Source of the DNA: Antedon mediterranea
Taxonomy: Eukaryota; Echinodermata; Crinoidea; Comatulida; Antedonidae
Direction: 5' to 3'
NCBI RefSeq assembly: GCF_964355755.1
Contig: NC_092675.1
Location: forward strand, 22,668,412 to 22,732,411
DNA: 64,000 nucleotides
Below, piece after piece: positions 38,317-50,299 of the stretch. The notes under the pieces were generated by a model. That model made no database searches. It was not told where the DNA came from and worked only from the letters and a program-made list of their open reading frames with translations. The position numbers and the translations under genes are program-made. Position 1 is the first letter of the stretch, and every line of letters begins with the position of its first letter.

Positions 38317-39047
38317 CTGTATAGAGACGACGACGACGATTATTGTATAATGACGATGATGATGCTGATGGTTTAAGTTTTGATAATTTATCATGAATGA
38401 GATGGTATGGATGCTGTAAAGAATGATAATTGATTTCAATTGTTTTGAATGCACATTAATGACAATGATGTTAATGGCAACTTTATAATGATGTGGTAAT
38501 TTATCTATTGACTACAATAATACGCAAGTCGAGAAAAACTGTTGATGTTGATGACAATGATATTTATAAGTGACAAAGTAGCAAACGACATCACTCTCGA
38601 CAACGATAGCGATCATGATGATCAACTTTAAATTACACATTGCACGGCATTCGAATATTGTTAGGGTTATCTTATATTATATTTGCCAAAATCAGATAAG
38701 CCCTTAGAAAAGACGTCTTCTCAGACACTCCCTCATTTTGTATCTGCCCGCGGCCCTGCAGGAAAGACCTCTGGGCCTCCATGGATAAATGAAGTTGACC
38801 TTGACCATGACTCATGATTTAGTTGATTATTGATAATTAATTTTAACAACAATATTTTATAATCTAATAACTATCACCTAATAGTGTATTATCATGCGTG
38901 TGAATAATATAGTGTACGTGTTAATAGCTCCATGATTAAACCATATAAAGTGTCAATAACTAATTTAACATTAGTAACTTATACATTATGGTGCAGCAGT
39001 ATACTTAATTACAAAATGATGCGTGGCGCATAATAACAATGAATATA

Positions 39048-39257
39048 CAGTAGAACCATGTGGGACCCAACACAGTGTTCATTAAAAGGGATCCATGTGG
39101 TGTTCATATTCCTCTCAATGGGACGTCCCTCCCCCAACCCCTAAATAAGGGTTTATCGTGGTGTTTCATTTCCCATTATTCGTCTCACGAGAAAGTGTCC
39201 CCGGAAGTGTCCCCTTTAGGAAGTGTCTCTGATTATAGGTGCCGAGGGGTTCTACTG
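39048..39257. mobile_element. pogo/Tigger-like MITE
   Basis: Terminal inverted repeats CAGTAGAACC and GGTTCTACTG are exact over 10 bp and match the CAGTnnAACC type of pogo-group mariner elements. TA precedes the left end; the right flank AA is a changed TA or shows the insertion has aged. The 210-bp interior has no transposase. The right end lies only about 25 bp inside the intron donor of the minus-strand exon at 39285. Confidence 0.75.
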
Positions 39258-39284
39258 AATTGAATGATATTCATGATCACTAAC

Positions 39285-39446
39285 CGTGAATGCATCAGAG
39301 TCACCGTCTGGACCCAATTCGAGGCATGTTCCGAGACTTACTCGACGTATATTTACTCTCCGATGTAACGTACGCGAAGGTCTCGGCGGTTCGCTTTGCC
39401 GTCGCTTCCATCGGAATCGTGACTCGGATACGGCTGCCACAGACAT
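39285..39446 (-). CDS. coding exon 1 of the same gene
   Basis: A minus-strand ATG at 39446 opens 54 codons starting MSVAAVSESRFRWKRRQSEP and ending GPDGDSDAFT, then donor TTCACG|GTTAGT (GT at 39284-39283) in phase 0. The next exon at 38316 is also phase 0. The segment is clearly GC-richer than its neighbours and uses mixed codons. It encodes an arginine-rich region with an RRVSL motif (a possible kinase A-type site) and then an acidic stretch. An alternative is that it is an internal exon, since TTTGGTAG|GATG just upstream could be an acceptor. The product is unknown. Confidence 0.5.
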
Positions 39447-39470
39447 CCTACCAAATTATTATTATATCCA

Positions 39471-39488
39471 CACACACACGCACACACA
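39471..39488. repeat. (CA)n microsatellite
   Basis: Short CACACACACGCACACACA run. Confidence 0.9.
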
Positions 39489-39531
39489 AATCTTGTTTCC
39501 ACTGGAACCTGAATATAATATCCACATATAA

Positions 39532-41784
39532 ATGTTGCAGAGATGTGTTTTAAATGCCAGTTATTGACAATTGTAGCTCGAATAATAAGACGTATATCTA
39601 TAGTTCATTTATCATGTAAATACCTCCATGTATTTGACCTCATAATCGGGCTATATTCCAAAAATTCCTTTCACCTAGTAAAGTACAGATCTCTTTGAAA
39701 TCCGGTACATAATAAACAAGTAAAATATTCCATGAAAGAACTCGAGCAGAAATTATTGATATCGCACACGTGTTGGAATGAGCATTCTGAACGAAAATAG
39801 TATTTCCATTACACGCGTCCCATCACCATAAAGTAGGCCAATTAATTCGATAAAGCGAATCAGAATCACGTATGATGAGGAGGACTAATCCGATTTCCAG
39901 TACGCCCACTGCAGTAATGATAAAACCTGGTATTGACTATCAATATCAATAGCTGTATTAAATCCAGGAACAGTTAGCAAACTCACATTATTGGGTTGGT
40001 ATATGCTTCACCTGGTACAGTTTGTACTGGTTCCACTGTTTAACTTTAATCAACGTCCTAACAATACTGTTTGATTGGCTAATTATTTTTCGTCACTGTG
40101 GTATAAATGTTGTGTGGCTCAATTCTGTACTGTCCAGACAGAACAATCAAATAATCGTATACCAATAGAACTATTAACATTTAATATTCTTCCTTTGCTT
40201 GTAAAATTGTAAATACTCTCATCAATCAATATGAGGAATACTGTACTTACAAATAGCGTTTCAATGAGCCTCTTGGCTTCAAATTACGCGATTATAATTC
40301 GTTCATCCTCTATGGTGTCAATGCACATTCTGGAATTAATTTAAAGGGTGTGGATTTCCATTCCGACGTATACCCAACATTAAAACCTCATCAGTAGACA
40401 AAATATCTCCCAAGAGAACAATATTAAACACCTAATCAATTTAGCACTGTAAATCGTCTTGATAAATGAAATAATGCACAGCAATCAGCATCACGGAAGC
40501 ACCTTGTTGTATGTTCTGTACTAACTGGTATTCTGACAGGTAAATAGAGTAGTAGTAGGCCTATTCTTCATATCCTCAACATTATGTACGGCTTCACTTC
40601 AATATAATGACAGTTAAAACAGCCAGGTCGACTCTACACAACTAACAGTTAAAACATTTCATATACGTCGAACAGGTAAAAGACGACCATAACAATGCTA
40701 TGTGTACGGTTGTTCGAGTACGGATAGGGAAACAATAATGAAAACAGAGTTTACGGTTCGCCGATTTCATACGCCTTCAGAGAATAATCGTACAGACGAA
40801 CTGAGTTTAATAAAAAGCTATAAATCCTTATTTCCGTGAAAAACTATAAGGAAAACATGCATATGGGCCTACGTAACAATGCATACTGCGATTATACTAT
40901 AGCTGTTACAAAACACGTGCAGTTAAATCCTGATGTATGTTTGTGAATGATGTGTGTGAAACTACTGGTAACATAATTCAAGCTTGTATAGGTTACACAT
41001 TTATAAATGATCAACAAAGCTCTGATAACAGATAATAACGGCTACTATATTCTTGGTTGTATATTAATCAATTACATAATCAAACACCATACACTCCAGT
41101 AATACCGATTGGAGATTTATAGGATCGAAAATTGAATTGTGACCTGTACAATGGTTTTGAAACCTAGAAGACCTAATGAATTGAATTCAACTAAAACACT
41201 GTTTTCCGTGCTTAGAAAATTTGTTATTGAGTTATATAACACCAACTGTGCAATGTCTCGTAGGCCTATCTATTACCAGTTATATCCCATATATTGCCTT
41301 GTAATATATTCCCCATGAATAATTCAACTTAGCTCCTGAATCCGACAATACATACAGGGAAACAACATCAAAACTCCAGATTAATTGTCGGGTTTGAATT
41401 ATATTTAAAAAGAGAACTATGATTTTAACACTAGTGATATGAAAATGTTTAGTATATAGACATTTCTTTAGTGGAAATTTGTTTAGTAAATAGTAGACAT
41501 TTAGAACATACCAAATTACTGAGGGCGCAATTTGAATTTGGTAATTCACCAGATACCTACGAATTGATTTCAGATACAATAAACTAAGATACTAAAAAAT
41601 CAACAAATTCAATATTTTCAACTTATTACAGGATTTTGTTTATTTATTTACAGTATTAGTATTTTATGAGACAAGGAAGACATAAGGAAGAATATAGCAA
41701 CTATCAAATGCTAGAACAGATTGGAACACGAAACATAGTTAAGAAAATGATAGAGCCTACGAATCCGCCTGTATAAAGCCTAAA
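39532..41784. other. gene-poor stretch
   Basis: No supported exons. A 99-codon minus-strand frame at 41280-41579 has no splice or domain support. Confidence 0.5.
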
Positions 41785-41864
41785 GGCCCACTTACCCTCT
41801 AGGGCGATAACGATCGACGATAAATAGATAAACATTCATTTTTCTTGGATAAAACAAAAGAAAT

Positions 41865-42480
41865 TGCAACAGTTTTCGTTCTAGAACTATAGGATAATAA
41901 TTTAGGCCCTATGCTGTATTTGATAGAAATAATATTTTTTTAAATCCAATCAAATTACGTCATGATCAATAAAAACTATAAAATCGTTTAGTCAGGCAGC
42001 ATTTGTCACTATATTAACTTTACTTCATATATTTAGCCAAGTTTGATTTTTCACTTTTAAATGATCAAGGACATCACAAGAAACAACTTCCAACTTGTTG
42101 TCCAAATTCTAAACGCGTTTTTCATTCGCTGGAGGCGCTTTTTCAAAATGGCCGCCTATGTTATCAAGTACTTATATCTCGGCAACCAGTAATTGTAGAG
42201 ACTTGGTTTTAGTCTTAAAATGTTCGTAAGGTACATAATTCTATTCACTATAATGGAACATTTTGCCCTAAAATGACCGGAAATACTATTTCTGACCATT
42301 TAACCTTTGACCTGATCTTATCATATCTCAATAACTATTGGTCAGAAAGAGTTGATATTTATCCCAAATTTTTCAGAAAATACATGTTTCTATTTGCTTT
42401 AATGCAAAGGTTTGTTTCAAGATGGCCAGAAAAACCATATCTGACCTTTGACCATAACCTGTGTGATATCCACAACATGT
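41865..42480. repeat. left inverted arm of the transposon
   Basis: Aligns, reversed, with 44740-45365, with small gaps. It contains repeated words such as ATATCTCGGCAACCAG and a CAAAATGGCCGCC site. The 97-codon frame inside it (42273-42566) is a product of the repeat and is not a gene. Confidence 0.75.
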
Positions 42481-42923
42481 TGGTTATAGATAAAATTTTT
42501 CGACAGATTGCTCAGAACATCCATATTTGTAACACATTATTGATTTTTCAATTATTGATGCTTTAAAACATTCACTTAAGCTTGGAAATTAAAGTTTTAA
42601 AATAAATAAAAGCCACTCATTATCTCCATACATAATCCTAGCCTGTGATTGGCTGAAAGTTCAAGCAGATTAGTTTTCATGAGTTTAAATGGTAAGTGTT
42701 TTTTAAACCGATTTAAACAGTGTTTGCTGGGAAATCATACTTATTATTAGTACATATACATTTACTTGTATAATAATGTACCTATGCTGATATAAATGTT
42801 GTACAGAGAGGCCTTAGTTAAATAGTTATAAACTATAATTCCAGCCTAGGCCTTGTCGCTAACACCTAGCAAACAATGCTAGCCTGGTGAGATCCCCGTG
42901 GAACTCAGTGACAAGCCAACTCA

Positions 42924-44565
42924 GTGCCTGGCATGGTAACCTCCGATGATGTCAGTCAAACGATTGAAAAGCGAGTCCAATTAGGAAAAGAAGCATTGGA
43001 TAAATGTGTGACTTCACGAATGGTTGAAAAAACCGTAAAATTTTGGGACCCTCAAAAGAAAAACAACTTCTCTTATTTCAAGGATGTAGGAGCAGTGGTG
43101 AAAACCAAAATTAAAGGTCAACTAGTTTCAATTAAGCAAGAGAGAAAGATGCTGTCTAGGTTGTTAGTTGTGGCAAAGAGCAGGCCAGAGTTCGCTCTAA
43201 AGGATGTCATAGGCAACTATGAGTTCAATAGCACTCCACCATCAAATTTCCATCCAGATGGAAGAATGGTATTGCAGTCAATAACAGAACTCCCTCTACC
43301 AGATAATGTCAGCAGGCCTGTACAGAAAGATGATAAAAAGCAGCATCAATCCTAATTATTGATGGAATGTGTGTCGTCAATATGGTAAAGAAGGTGTCTG
43401 AAAAGTTCAATGCTTCTGACTTTGCATCTGAATTTGTTAACCTGATTGTTGGTATGAGCAAACCATATGATGAAGTTCGTCTTTTATTTGATCAATATCT
43501 ATCAGGATCTTTAAAAGAATCTACACGAGATAAGAGAACACAGAAAACAACTACCATTCACTACCATGACATTTTTATCGCACAAAGAGACCAAAGCTGA
43601 ACTTACAAAATATCTGTCAGAGAAGATACCTAATCACTTCAAGAACAACACGAAGAAGGTCCTAGCAACACATCACACGTCCATGATGGCAAACTGCAAT
43701 CTCTCAGAAGTTATCAAGATGCCAGAGATGACACACGGACAACACACATTGGAAGAAGGGGACCAACTGGTCTTATTGTATGCCTTTGATTGTATGAACA
43801 AAGACCCAAGTGCCAATGTTGACATATTTTCTGTAGATACTGATGTCTTTATCCTTTTAACAGGAAGCTATCCTATACTTCCTCCAATGACCACATTTTG
43901 TAGGAAAAGAGGGTAAAAAATACCTATATGGCAATGCTATTACCGACTTTGAAAACAAATATCAGCAGCACTGATTGGATGGTACGCATTAGGTACAGAT
44001 AACATAGGTACATTTGCTGGAAAAGTAGTGTCCGCCCATTTCAAAGCATTTCAATGCATTTGCTGTATATGGACTGACCTCTGAAATACCAAATTCGATT
44101 TTCAGGCAAATGGAAAGATATGTTTGCATATTATACAGTACTTCTAAGATCAAGGCAGATTATGTCACAGACTTGAGATGGATGTTATTTGCACCGAAAG
44201 GCAAGGAAGGACAACAATTACCTCCAACCATGGGAACTCTTAGACCACACGTGGAAAGAGCATACTACATGTCTATTGTATGTAATTCATCATGCAAGCC
44301 AACTCCATCTATTCCACCAGCAACTGACTACTCCTGGCAACTAGAAGATGGTCACTTGAAGCCGGTATTTTGCAACAATCCACCAGCACCAGAAGCTCTT
44401 CTAGAAATTCGTCGATGTACCTGCAATGGTTCATGTTCAACAAATCGCTGTAGTTGTAAGAAAAACAACTTGCTCTGTACTGATGCATGTGAGTGTGGTG
44501 ATGGATGTGAGAATACAAAGGACTGGAATGTAGAGCTAGTAGACGATATCGATGAACTTTATTGA
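42924..44565 (+). pseudogene. frameshifted transposon gene: PIN/XPG-like region plus C-terminal CXC cluster
   Basis: Four open frames in different phases (42924-43355, 43367-43600, 43566-43916, 44110-44565) read as one protein once breaks near 43340, 43570, 43896, 43960 and about 44080 are recognised. In order: a lysine-rich N-terminal region; LIIDGMCVVNMV near 43360; an acidic DIFSVDTDVFILLTG near 43820; LIGWYALGTDNIGTFAGK near 43970-44025; a YSTSKIKADYVTDLRWMLF block; and a terminal cluster of nine cysteines (CTC, CxxxxCSC, C, CEC, C spacing). The three acidic blocks resemble the metal-binding aspartates of PIN/XPG nucleases, and the cysteine cluster resembles the CXC (tesmin/TSO1) domain. 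Proteins of this layout are widespread in invertebrate genomes; the Academ transposon group is described with an XPG nuclease and a cysteine zinc-binding region. That link is my inference. This copy is inactive. Confidence 0.75.
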
Positions 44566-44739
44566 CTGGAGAGGGTAATCTGACTATATTCAATATTTAT
44601 GGTATGTATTTATTTATTATAACAGTTCCATTGGTGATTTGAAATATTGATTTTGGAACAAGGGATATCATCAACAAAACCACAAGTACTGGTACAAGTT
44701 ATAAACAATACTAGACAAATCTATAGTCTCTCAGTTGTG

Positions 44740-45365
44740 GATATTACATGCATTAGGGCAAGAGGTCAGATATGGCATTTCTGTTTGCTTTAAAACAAAA
44801 CATTTAATTACAGTAAATATAAAAAGGCATACTGTGAACAATTTGAAACAAATTTCAAGTCTGTGTGATCATTAGTTACCGAGATATGATGATAGAAGGT
44901 CAAAGGTCAAACGGTCAGAAATGGCATTTTCAGTCATTTCTGGTCAAAATATTCCATAGGGGTAAATAGAAATATGTACCTTATAAACATTTAAAGATTA
45001 AAACCAAGTCTCTACGATTAGTGGTTGCCGAGATATAAGTACTTGATAGCATAAGCGGCCATTTTGAAAAAGCGCCCCCAGCGAATGAAAACGCATTTAG
45101 AATTTGGACAACAAGTTGGAAGTTGTTCGTTGTGATGTCCTTGATCACTTAAAAGTGAAAAATCAAACTTGGCTAAATATATGAAGTAAAATACAAATGC
45201 TGCCTGACTAGTTGTGTTGTCATGGTATTACCACTCTTACTAATCATGACGTCATTTGATTGGACGAAGGAAAGATTATTTTCATCAAAATCAGCATAGA
45301 TGATAATCCTGTAGTTTTAGGAGGAAAACTTGTTAAAATTCTTTTATTTATTTATATAGTAAATG
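44740..45365. repeat. right inverted arm of the transposon
   Basis: Reverse partner of 41865-42480. It starts GTTGTGGATATTACATG and includes GGTCAAAGGTCAAACGGTCA and ACCAAGTCTCTACGATTA. Inner parts are about as diverged as outer ones, so the insertion is old. Confidence 0.75.
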
Positions 45366-45400
45366 GATTTTGATAAACGAAAAATTCATTCATCATTATA

Positions 45401-46252
45401 GCTATTAAAAAAATGAGGGATTATAGTATATAACATATTTTATATTTTGCTTTTTAAATTGTGCTTTGCGTTTTTATCCTTAATCAGGCAGTATATTTTA
45501 GGCCTTCTCATTTAGCTTTGATAGCAAATTATTTGCATTATGTATTATTATTTCTAATATTCCTCACTGATTATCATAAAGAATAACTAACCATAAAAAT
45601 ATACAATGAATATTCATAAAGCTAGTAAAGTGTATTCCCAAATGGAAAAAAAATAATTGGATGAAGATTGCTGACATAGAAGACGTCACACGGAATGATG
45701 TTTATTGTCTCCAGACATGATACCGCTCTTTCTTGATTTGCATGACTTGGCACTTTGCCGTGATGCTAAGTAACTACTTATTAATTTGCTATTGAACATG
45801 GTGTAAACAAAATTGTATAATAGACATTACCATAACTATAAAACAAATCAAAGAACATGAGTCTGTCTAAATAAACCGGCAAAGTAAAAAAAAATACCTG
45901 CAAAGTTAAAATTTAAAATAAATGTGATGAGGAAACAGAAACTAGAAATTCGTATAGGCCTATTTGAAAGTAGCAGTCAGTGTTGTAGATCTAAATGAAA
46001 TGTAGGTGAGGATATGGGTAAAGGATTGAAAAATGGGATATTTTTCAAAAAGACGATATAGTGTTATAACAGAGCGGGCAAAGTAATCACATAACCAAAT
46101 TCAAAATTGTTGTGCGAAACATGGACAATGGAATAAAGTGCACAACGCATGCTAAGATAAACAATGCTATACACTGGCAAATTAAAATATCCTGAACAAA
46201 GAAATAGAAACATGAACTATAGTAGCTAACTTCATAGGTATCATTGAATAAG
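45401..46252. other. non-coding stretch
   Basis: AT-rich sequence right of the transposon; nothing recognised. Confidence 0.5.
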
Positions 46253-46515
46253 TGAAATAGTGAAGAGAATGAGATTTACATGGATCGGACATGTGTTAAT
46301 AATGAATCTGAATAATACACCAATAGTTGCACTTGCATGGACGAATAAAAGAGTGTGAAAACACGCTAGAGCTAGAGATGAAAAGAATTCATCAAGGAAA
46401 AATAAAGGAAGACGTTTAGACAGGACGTGACTGCAGCCCAAGACATAGCAGCGTAGGAACAGAAATACTAGGCCATGCGCTGATTACCATGTGGAGAGAA
46501 GGAATTAATATATTT
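46253..46515 (+). mobile_element. decayed LINE C-terminal fragment
   Basis: The plus strand reads RMRFTWIGHVLIMN, then TPIVALAWTNKR. After stops and shifts it reads RQDVTAAQDIAA and a final CGEKELI-like piece. This follows the RxRWxGHVxRM...P...AL.W...R / DR..W pattern at the end of another LINE group (craft- or R1-type endonuclease-RT proteins). Several stops interrupt it, so it is older than the other LINE pieces here. Confidence 0.55.
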
Positions 46516-46920
46516 TATTTTAAATATGTTTTTATATCTGAGCTTTTTATCATTTTAATTTTTTTTTATCATCGAAAATCTGTCCTAGATTAACGGTGAA
46601 CAGTCCTACATAATGTATGATTTCGAAGATACATTAATCCAAACGTATATCTTGTGATATTTCAATACAGGTAAGATTTATTTAAATTGAAAATAAATAC
46701 CTCCAATATCCTACATATAATCTTATGATAAAGTAATATAGTGTATCACACACTCGTATTATTTCTTATTCGTCGTTTTCCACAAATCATATGCCTGATC
46801 ATACTTGCGTAATAGTACATCATTACACAGAATGGTGATTCACGTAAAACGTTATTAGAAGCATTTCGGTAGATATATATGGTAATGCACCAACATTTTT
46901 TGACAATTATCAGGTATCAT

Positions 46921-47160
46921 TCTTTTGAAAGAAAAATAGAAAGAAAATAAAAAGAAAAACAGAAACCAAAAAAATAAAAAAATAAAAAGTAAGAAAAAAA
47001 AGGCAAAAAAAGAATTTAAAAAGGAAAAGAAAAAATAAAGAAAAACATTAAATAAAAAAAAACCCGAAAAAAGTAAGTAAAATAAAGAAAAACAGAAAAA
47101 ATTAACAAAGAAAAAAGGAAAAAAAAAACAAAAAAAGGGAAAACAAAGGAAAAAGTAACA
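46921..47160 (+). repeat. purine-rich (A/G) low-complexity tract
   Basis: About 240 bases almost entirely A with scattered G, in GAAAGAAAAATAGAAAG-type words. It is strand-asymmetric and could form triplex DNA or act as a nucleosome-depleted region. Confidence 0.9.
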
Positions 47161-47819
47161 GGACAGTAAAGTATATTATAAATAAAACATTTTAAAACAT
47201 CATTTTAACAAGTGGCTTCATTATCACCATAACAAATTATGTTTAAAATTTAGAATTTATATCGATTCTAATTCTAAGAACTACCGGTAATATTTGTATA
47301 GTATGAATTATAGTATTAATGCAATTTTGATGTCTATTAAATAACCTTAATATTTTAGACAAATTAATTTCCTTTAAAAGCATCTTTTAGGTATGAACTT
47401 TAAAATAAAATCACTAATTTGTTGCTTTTCCGGAATATTATAGCACTATACAAATTTGTTAATATATTATACAAGCTATAGCCTAACGATTGGAATATAT
47501 ATTTGTATGAACTAAATAGCAGAATATATGAATATTATTACTTTAACATGATAGCTCAACCTACAACACCACCATATACAAACAATTTTGAACACAAGTT
47601 TAGTTCATCGCCAAAAAGTGCTTTCCATTAATGTCATTCTTAACTATACTAAACTATTAGTCGAGTAAATGCGCTTCTATGAAAAAAAAAAGATTATTAT
47701 GTTTATTATTTCCTAGAGTTGCGACACAACATTAACTTCTCGGTTAAAGCAGAATGCCGCAAACCATAACCATGAATCGATCCGAGTTCAATGCTCTTCT
47801 CGACAACAATTCTATAGTG
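47161..47819. other. non-coding stretch
   Basis: AT-rich with no features recognised. Confidence 0.5.
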
Positions 47820-47829
47820 GTAGTTGAAC

Positions 47830-48903
47830 GGGTGTCACGAAAGCTCAGACCACGAAAGCTCAGACCCCCTAAGACCTAAGATCACGAAAGCTAAGACCCA
47901 ACACCTAAGATTACAAATACTAAGATATACTACAGCTTAAAAACAATACTTGTTTATCCATACATAATTTTAAACACAGTAGGTTTCATTTATTACCATA
48001 AATATAATTTAATACTACCGCAAAACATAGATAAACTCACATTATTTTCGCCCGTTGAGTAAATGTATATTTTTTCTTTACAACAAACAAACTTGACGGG
48101 TTGTTTGTTGGTATATATTTACTCCATTGTGTTGGTTCAGAGGATGTTTTTCTTACGCACCTGCCTTTCTTGTATTTTGACTCCACTCCAAATTTGTTGA
48201 CTAACTTTATCCTGAACACCACACATTAAAATTAGGACTTATAAGTACTTTCAGAAGGAGAAACACATAATAACAAATAAATAAATCCTTTAAATTGATG
48301 ATTTTACAGATGTGTTTCTTTGTATACTGTAATGTAACTCCTCGAGCTCCCCATGCTCAATGTTTTTGTTTCTATGGAGCGCCAAAAGAGCAACAATAAT
48401 AGTACAAGTATAAAAACAGAAAGAAAACGAAACAAAAAAACTTATCATGATTTTTAGATTAAAATTTATTTGCCAGTATTTATTTCTTCGTACTTGCATG
48501 ATTATACTATTATCATTACAATTTTAATTTTACATTGTTCCATCCACACTGTAGATGGACTCCACAGAGTTTTCAGCCCTCTATATAATTTTTGCTCTTT
48601 TGACGTTCCATAGAAACAAAAACATTGAACATGGCCCTGTACTGTAGGCTAGTCATTTTGTGAGCGAGAAAAACGTCTGTAAAATCATCAATTTAAAAAT
48701 GTATTTGTTACTTTTTATGTGATTCTTTTTCATGAAAGTGCCAATTCTAAGGTGTGGTATTCAGAATAAATGTTAGGAGTTAAAATACAAGGCAGGTGCG
48801 AAAGATAAATATTTGTAATCTTAGTTAGGTGTTGGGTCTTAGCTTTCGTGATCTTAGGTCTTAGGGGGTCTGAGCTTTCGTGGTCTGAGCTTTCGTGACA
48901 CCC
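47830..48903. mobile_element. GGGTGTC long-TIR element with 10-bp target duplication
   Basis: The left end GGGTGTCACGAAAGCTCAGA and right end TGAGCTTTCGTGACACCC are inverted copies. The flanks carry an exact 10-bp direct repeat, GTAGTTGAAC (47820-47829 and 48904-48913). Arms hold tandem sub-repeats of ACGAAAGCTCAGACC and CCTAAGA. Pairing continues inward to about 48395 and 48590, leaving a ~200-bp loop. The left arm is interrupted by about 235 bp (47921-48155) absent from the right arm. No transposase is present. Long arms and a 9-10-bp duplication suit Mutator-like elements; an 8-bp reading (CGGGTGTC ends, TAGTTGAA duplication) would suit hAT instead. Confidence 0.9.
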
Positions 48904-48913
48904 GTAGTTGAAC

Positions 48914-49478
48914 AGGCCTGTTTCGGATAAGGACTTAACTGTAGTGTAAGTGCCGGCTGGCTCTTCACAATTTAGAGCCCATCATTAACTAGGCTATTTA
49001 ATAATTCCCTCATCACCTCCTCAACGTGCAACTGCCACGACAGTCAGGGTAAACATGACAAAATGTTTCCTACTTTTTAGGAGTTTTATCAGATAATCTA
49101 TATTGTTTTTGACTACTCGTTTCACATGACAACAGTGCTGATTTTGCCATTTTTCCTTTAAGTTACCAAGCGGACCATTCGTCTGCCCATAACGACAGGC
49201 ACCCTGATTAAACATTAACAAATGTGCCTTTAAACAATTCAATTTACAAACACAATAACCAACTGCAATTTGATAATGATGTAATGATGCTTTTACATTT
49301 TTTTGCGGTGGGTTTATTTTACAAGGCCCAATCAATATCATCATACCATGAATTCATGCCTTCCTTCCTGTTGTAGACGGATCTGAACACGGCCCGTCCG
49401 TTTTACGAGAGCAAATACCTCAATAATGTTAACTGGTTTCCTTATTTATCCATATCATAACAATCAATCTTGAGAAGA
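48914..49478. other. non-coding stretch
   Basis: A 107-codon minus-strand frame (49021-49344) is present but has neither homology nor splice support. No other feature is seen. Confidence 0.4.
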
Positions 49479-49745
49479 TTAAAATTCCGAATAAAAAAAA
49501 AAGACAAAAGATTTAAACGAATTTAATGAACTTGAGTTCAGGATTTGGCATGGTGCTTTATTTAACAAAATAGAGCCACTTACCGATGTTTTTGGAATAA
49601 AAATACTTCGGTCATTACCCCATAAATGCATTGGGGGATTAGGCCTATCTTTCTGTTTGTCTTCTAAACGTGTTTCCAGTTCTGCTGGTAAGTTATTGCG
49701 TGTGGTCAAATTCATGTAGACATCAGTTGATTCGGTATATAACAA
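49479..49745 (-). mobile_element. possible LINE C-terminal fragment
   Basis: The minus-strand frame contains LTTRNNLPAELETRL, then SILLNKAPCQILNSSSLNSF before a stop. The last part resembles the LWN..P..I..SSSLNSFK closing block of LINE proteins, with the tryptophan lost. No tail is visible. Weak call. Confidence 0.35.
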
Positions 49746-50299
49746 GATAGAAATACAATTACCATGATATCGTACAAAAATATGTCTTATACATCCAACG
49801 TATAACTAACCACAATGTTGCCAAAGTAACGGTATATAATAGTTTAGAAATGATACTCTTCTACTTATTGATATAGATAATCTATCAGATCAGTGTTCGT
49901 ATTTATGAGATATAAAATATTTTTTTTAAATGAGGCCTATATCATTGTAGAATGTGCTTCAGTGTTGATGTGCTTATTAAAACAATTGTTATACATCCTA
50001 CAGATTTTAAGAGTAGTTTGTATCCAAAGTGTGTATGTTATGCACACTTAAACACGACATAAACTTAATCTATACAATTCAATTGCAACAATTTATTTTA
50101 AGCGTTCGTAAAGTATCTTTTGAATAATATTATAGAATTACATGAGTACATTTAAATTGATAATAGTAGCCTAAATGAGAAAGAGATTCCTATTGCTGTT
50201 TCGAACGACCTGCTTTTAAAGCAAACGTTGCTGACGTTATAAATAGGAATTTATATTTATAAACTATATAACAACATTTATGTAGATCAGTTGAACAAT
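49746..50299. other. non-coding stretch
   Basis: AT-rich with no features recognised. Confidence 0.5.

Larger units (their letters stand above)
41785..45400 (+). mobile_element. DNA transposon with ~600-bp TIRs and a nuclease/CXC pseudogene
   Basis: The sequence from about 41865 to 42480 reappears inverted from about 45365 to 44740. Between the arms lies one decayed plus-strand gene (42924-44565). Shared blocks in order inward are: CCAATCAAATTACGTCATGA, AGTCAGGCAGCATTTGT, CATATATTTAGCCAAGTTTG, GATCAAGGACATCAC, CAACTTGTTGTCCAAATTCT, AAGTACTTATATCTCGGCAA and CATATCTGACCT. The outermost ends are degenerate; AAAGGCCCACTTACC at 41783 may be the original left terminus. A protein-coding gene framed by long inverted repeats is the expected layout of an autonomous or semi-autonomous DNA transposon. 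No target duplication was located. Confidence 0.7.

Noticed and set aside
42273-42566. 97-codon ORF in the left transposon arm
   Set aside because: It lies wholly in the inverted repeat, and the matching right arm does not keep it open.
44309-44593. 94-codon minus-strand ORF opposite the CXC region
   Set aside because: Shadow of the plus-strand cysteine-cluster frame.
49021-49344. 107-codon minus-strand ORF
   Set aside because: No domain, splice site or repeat relation found; consistent with chance in this composition.
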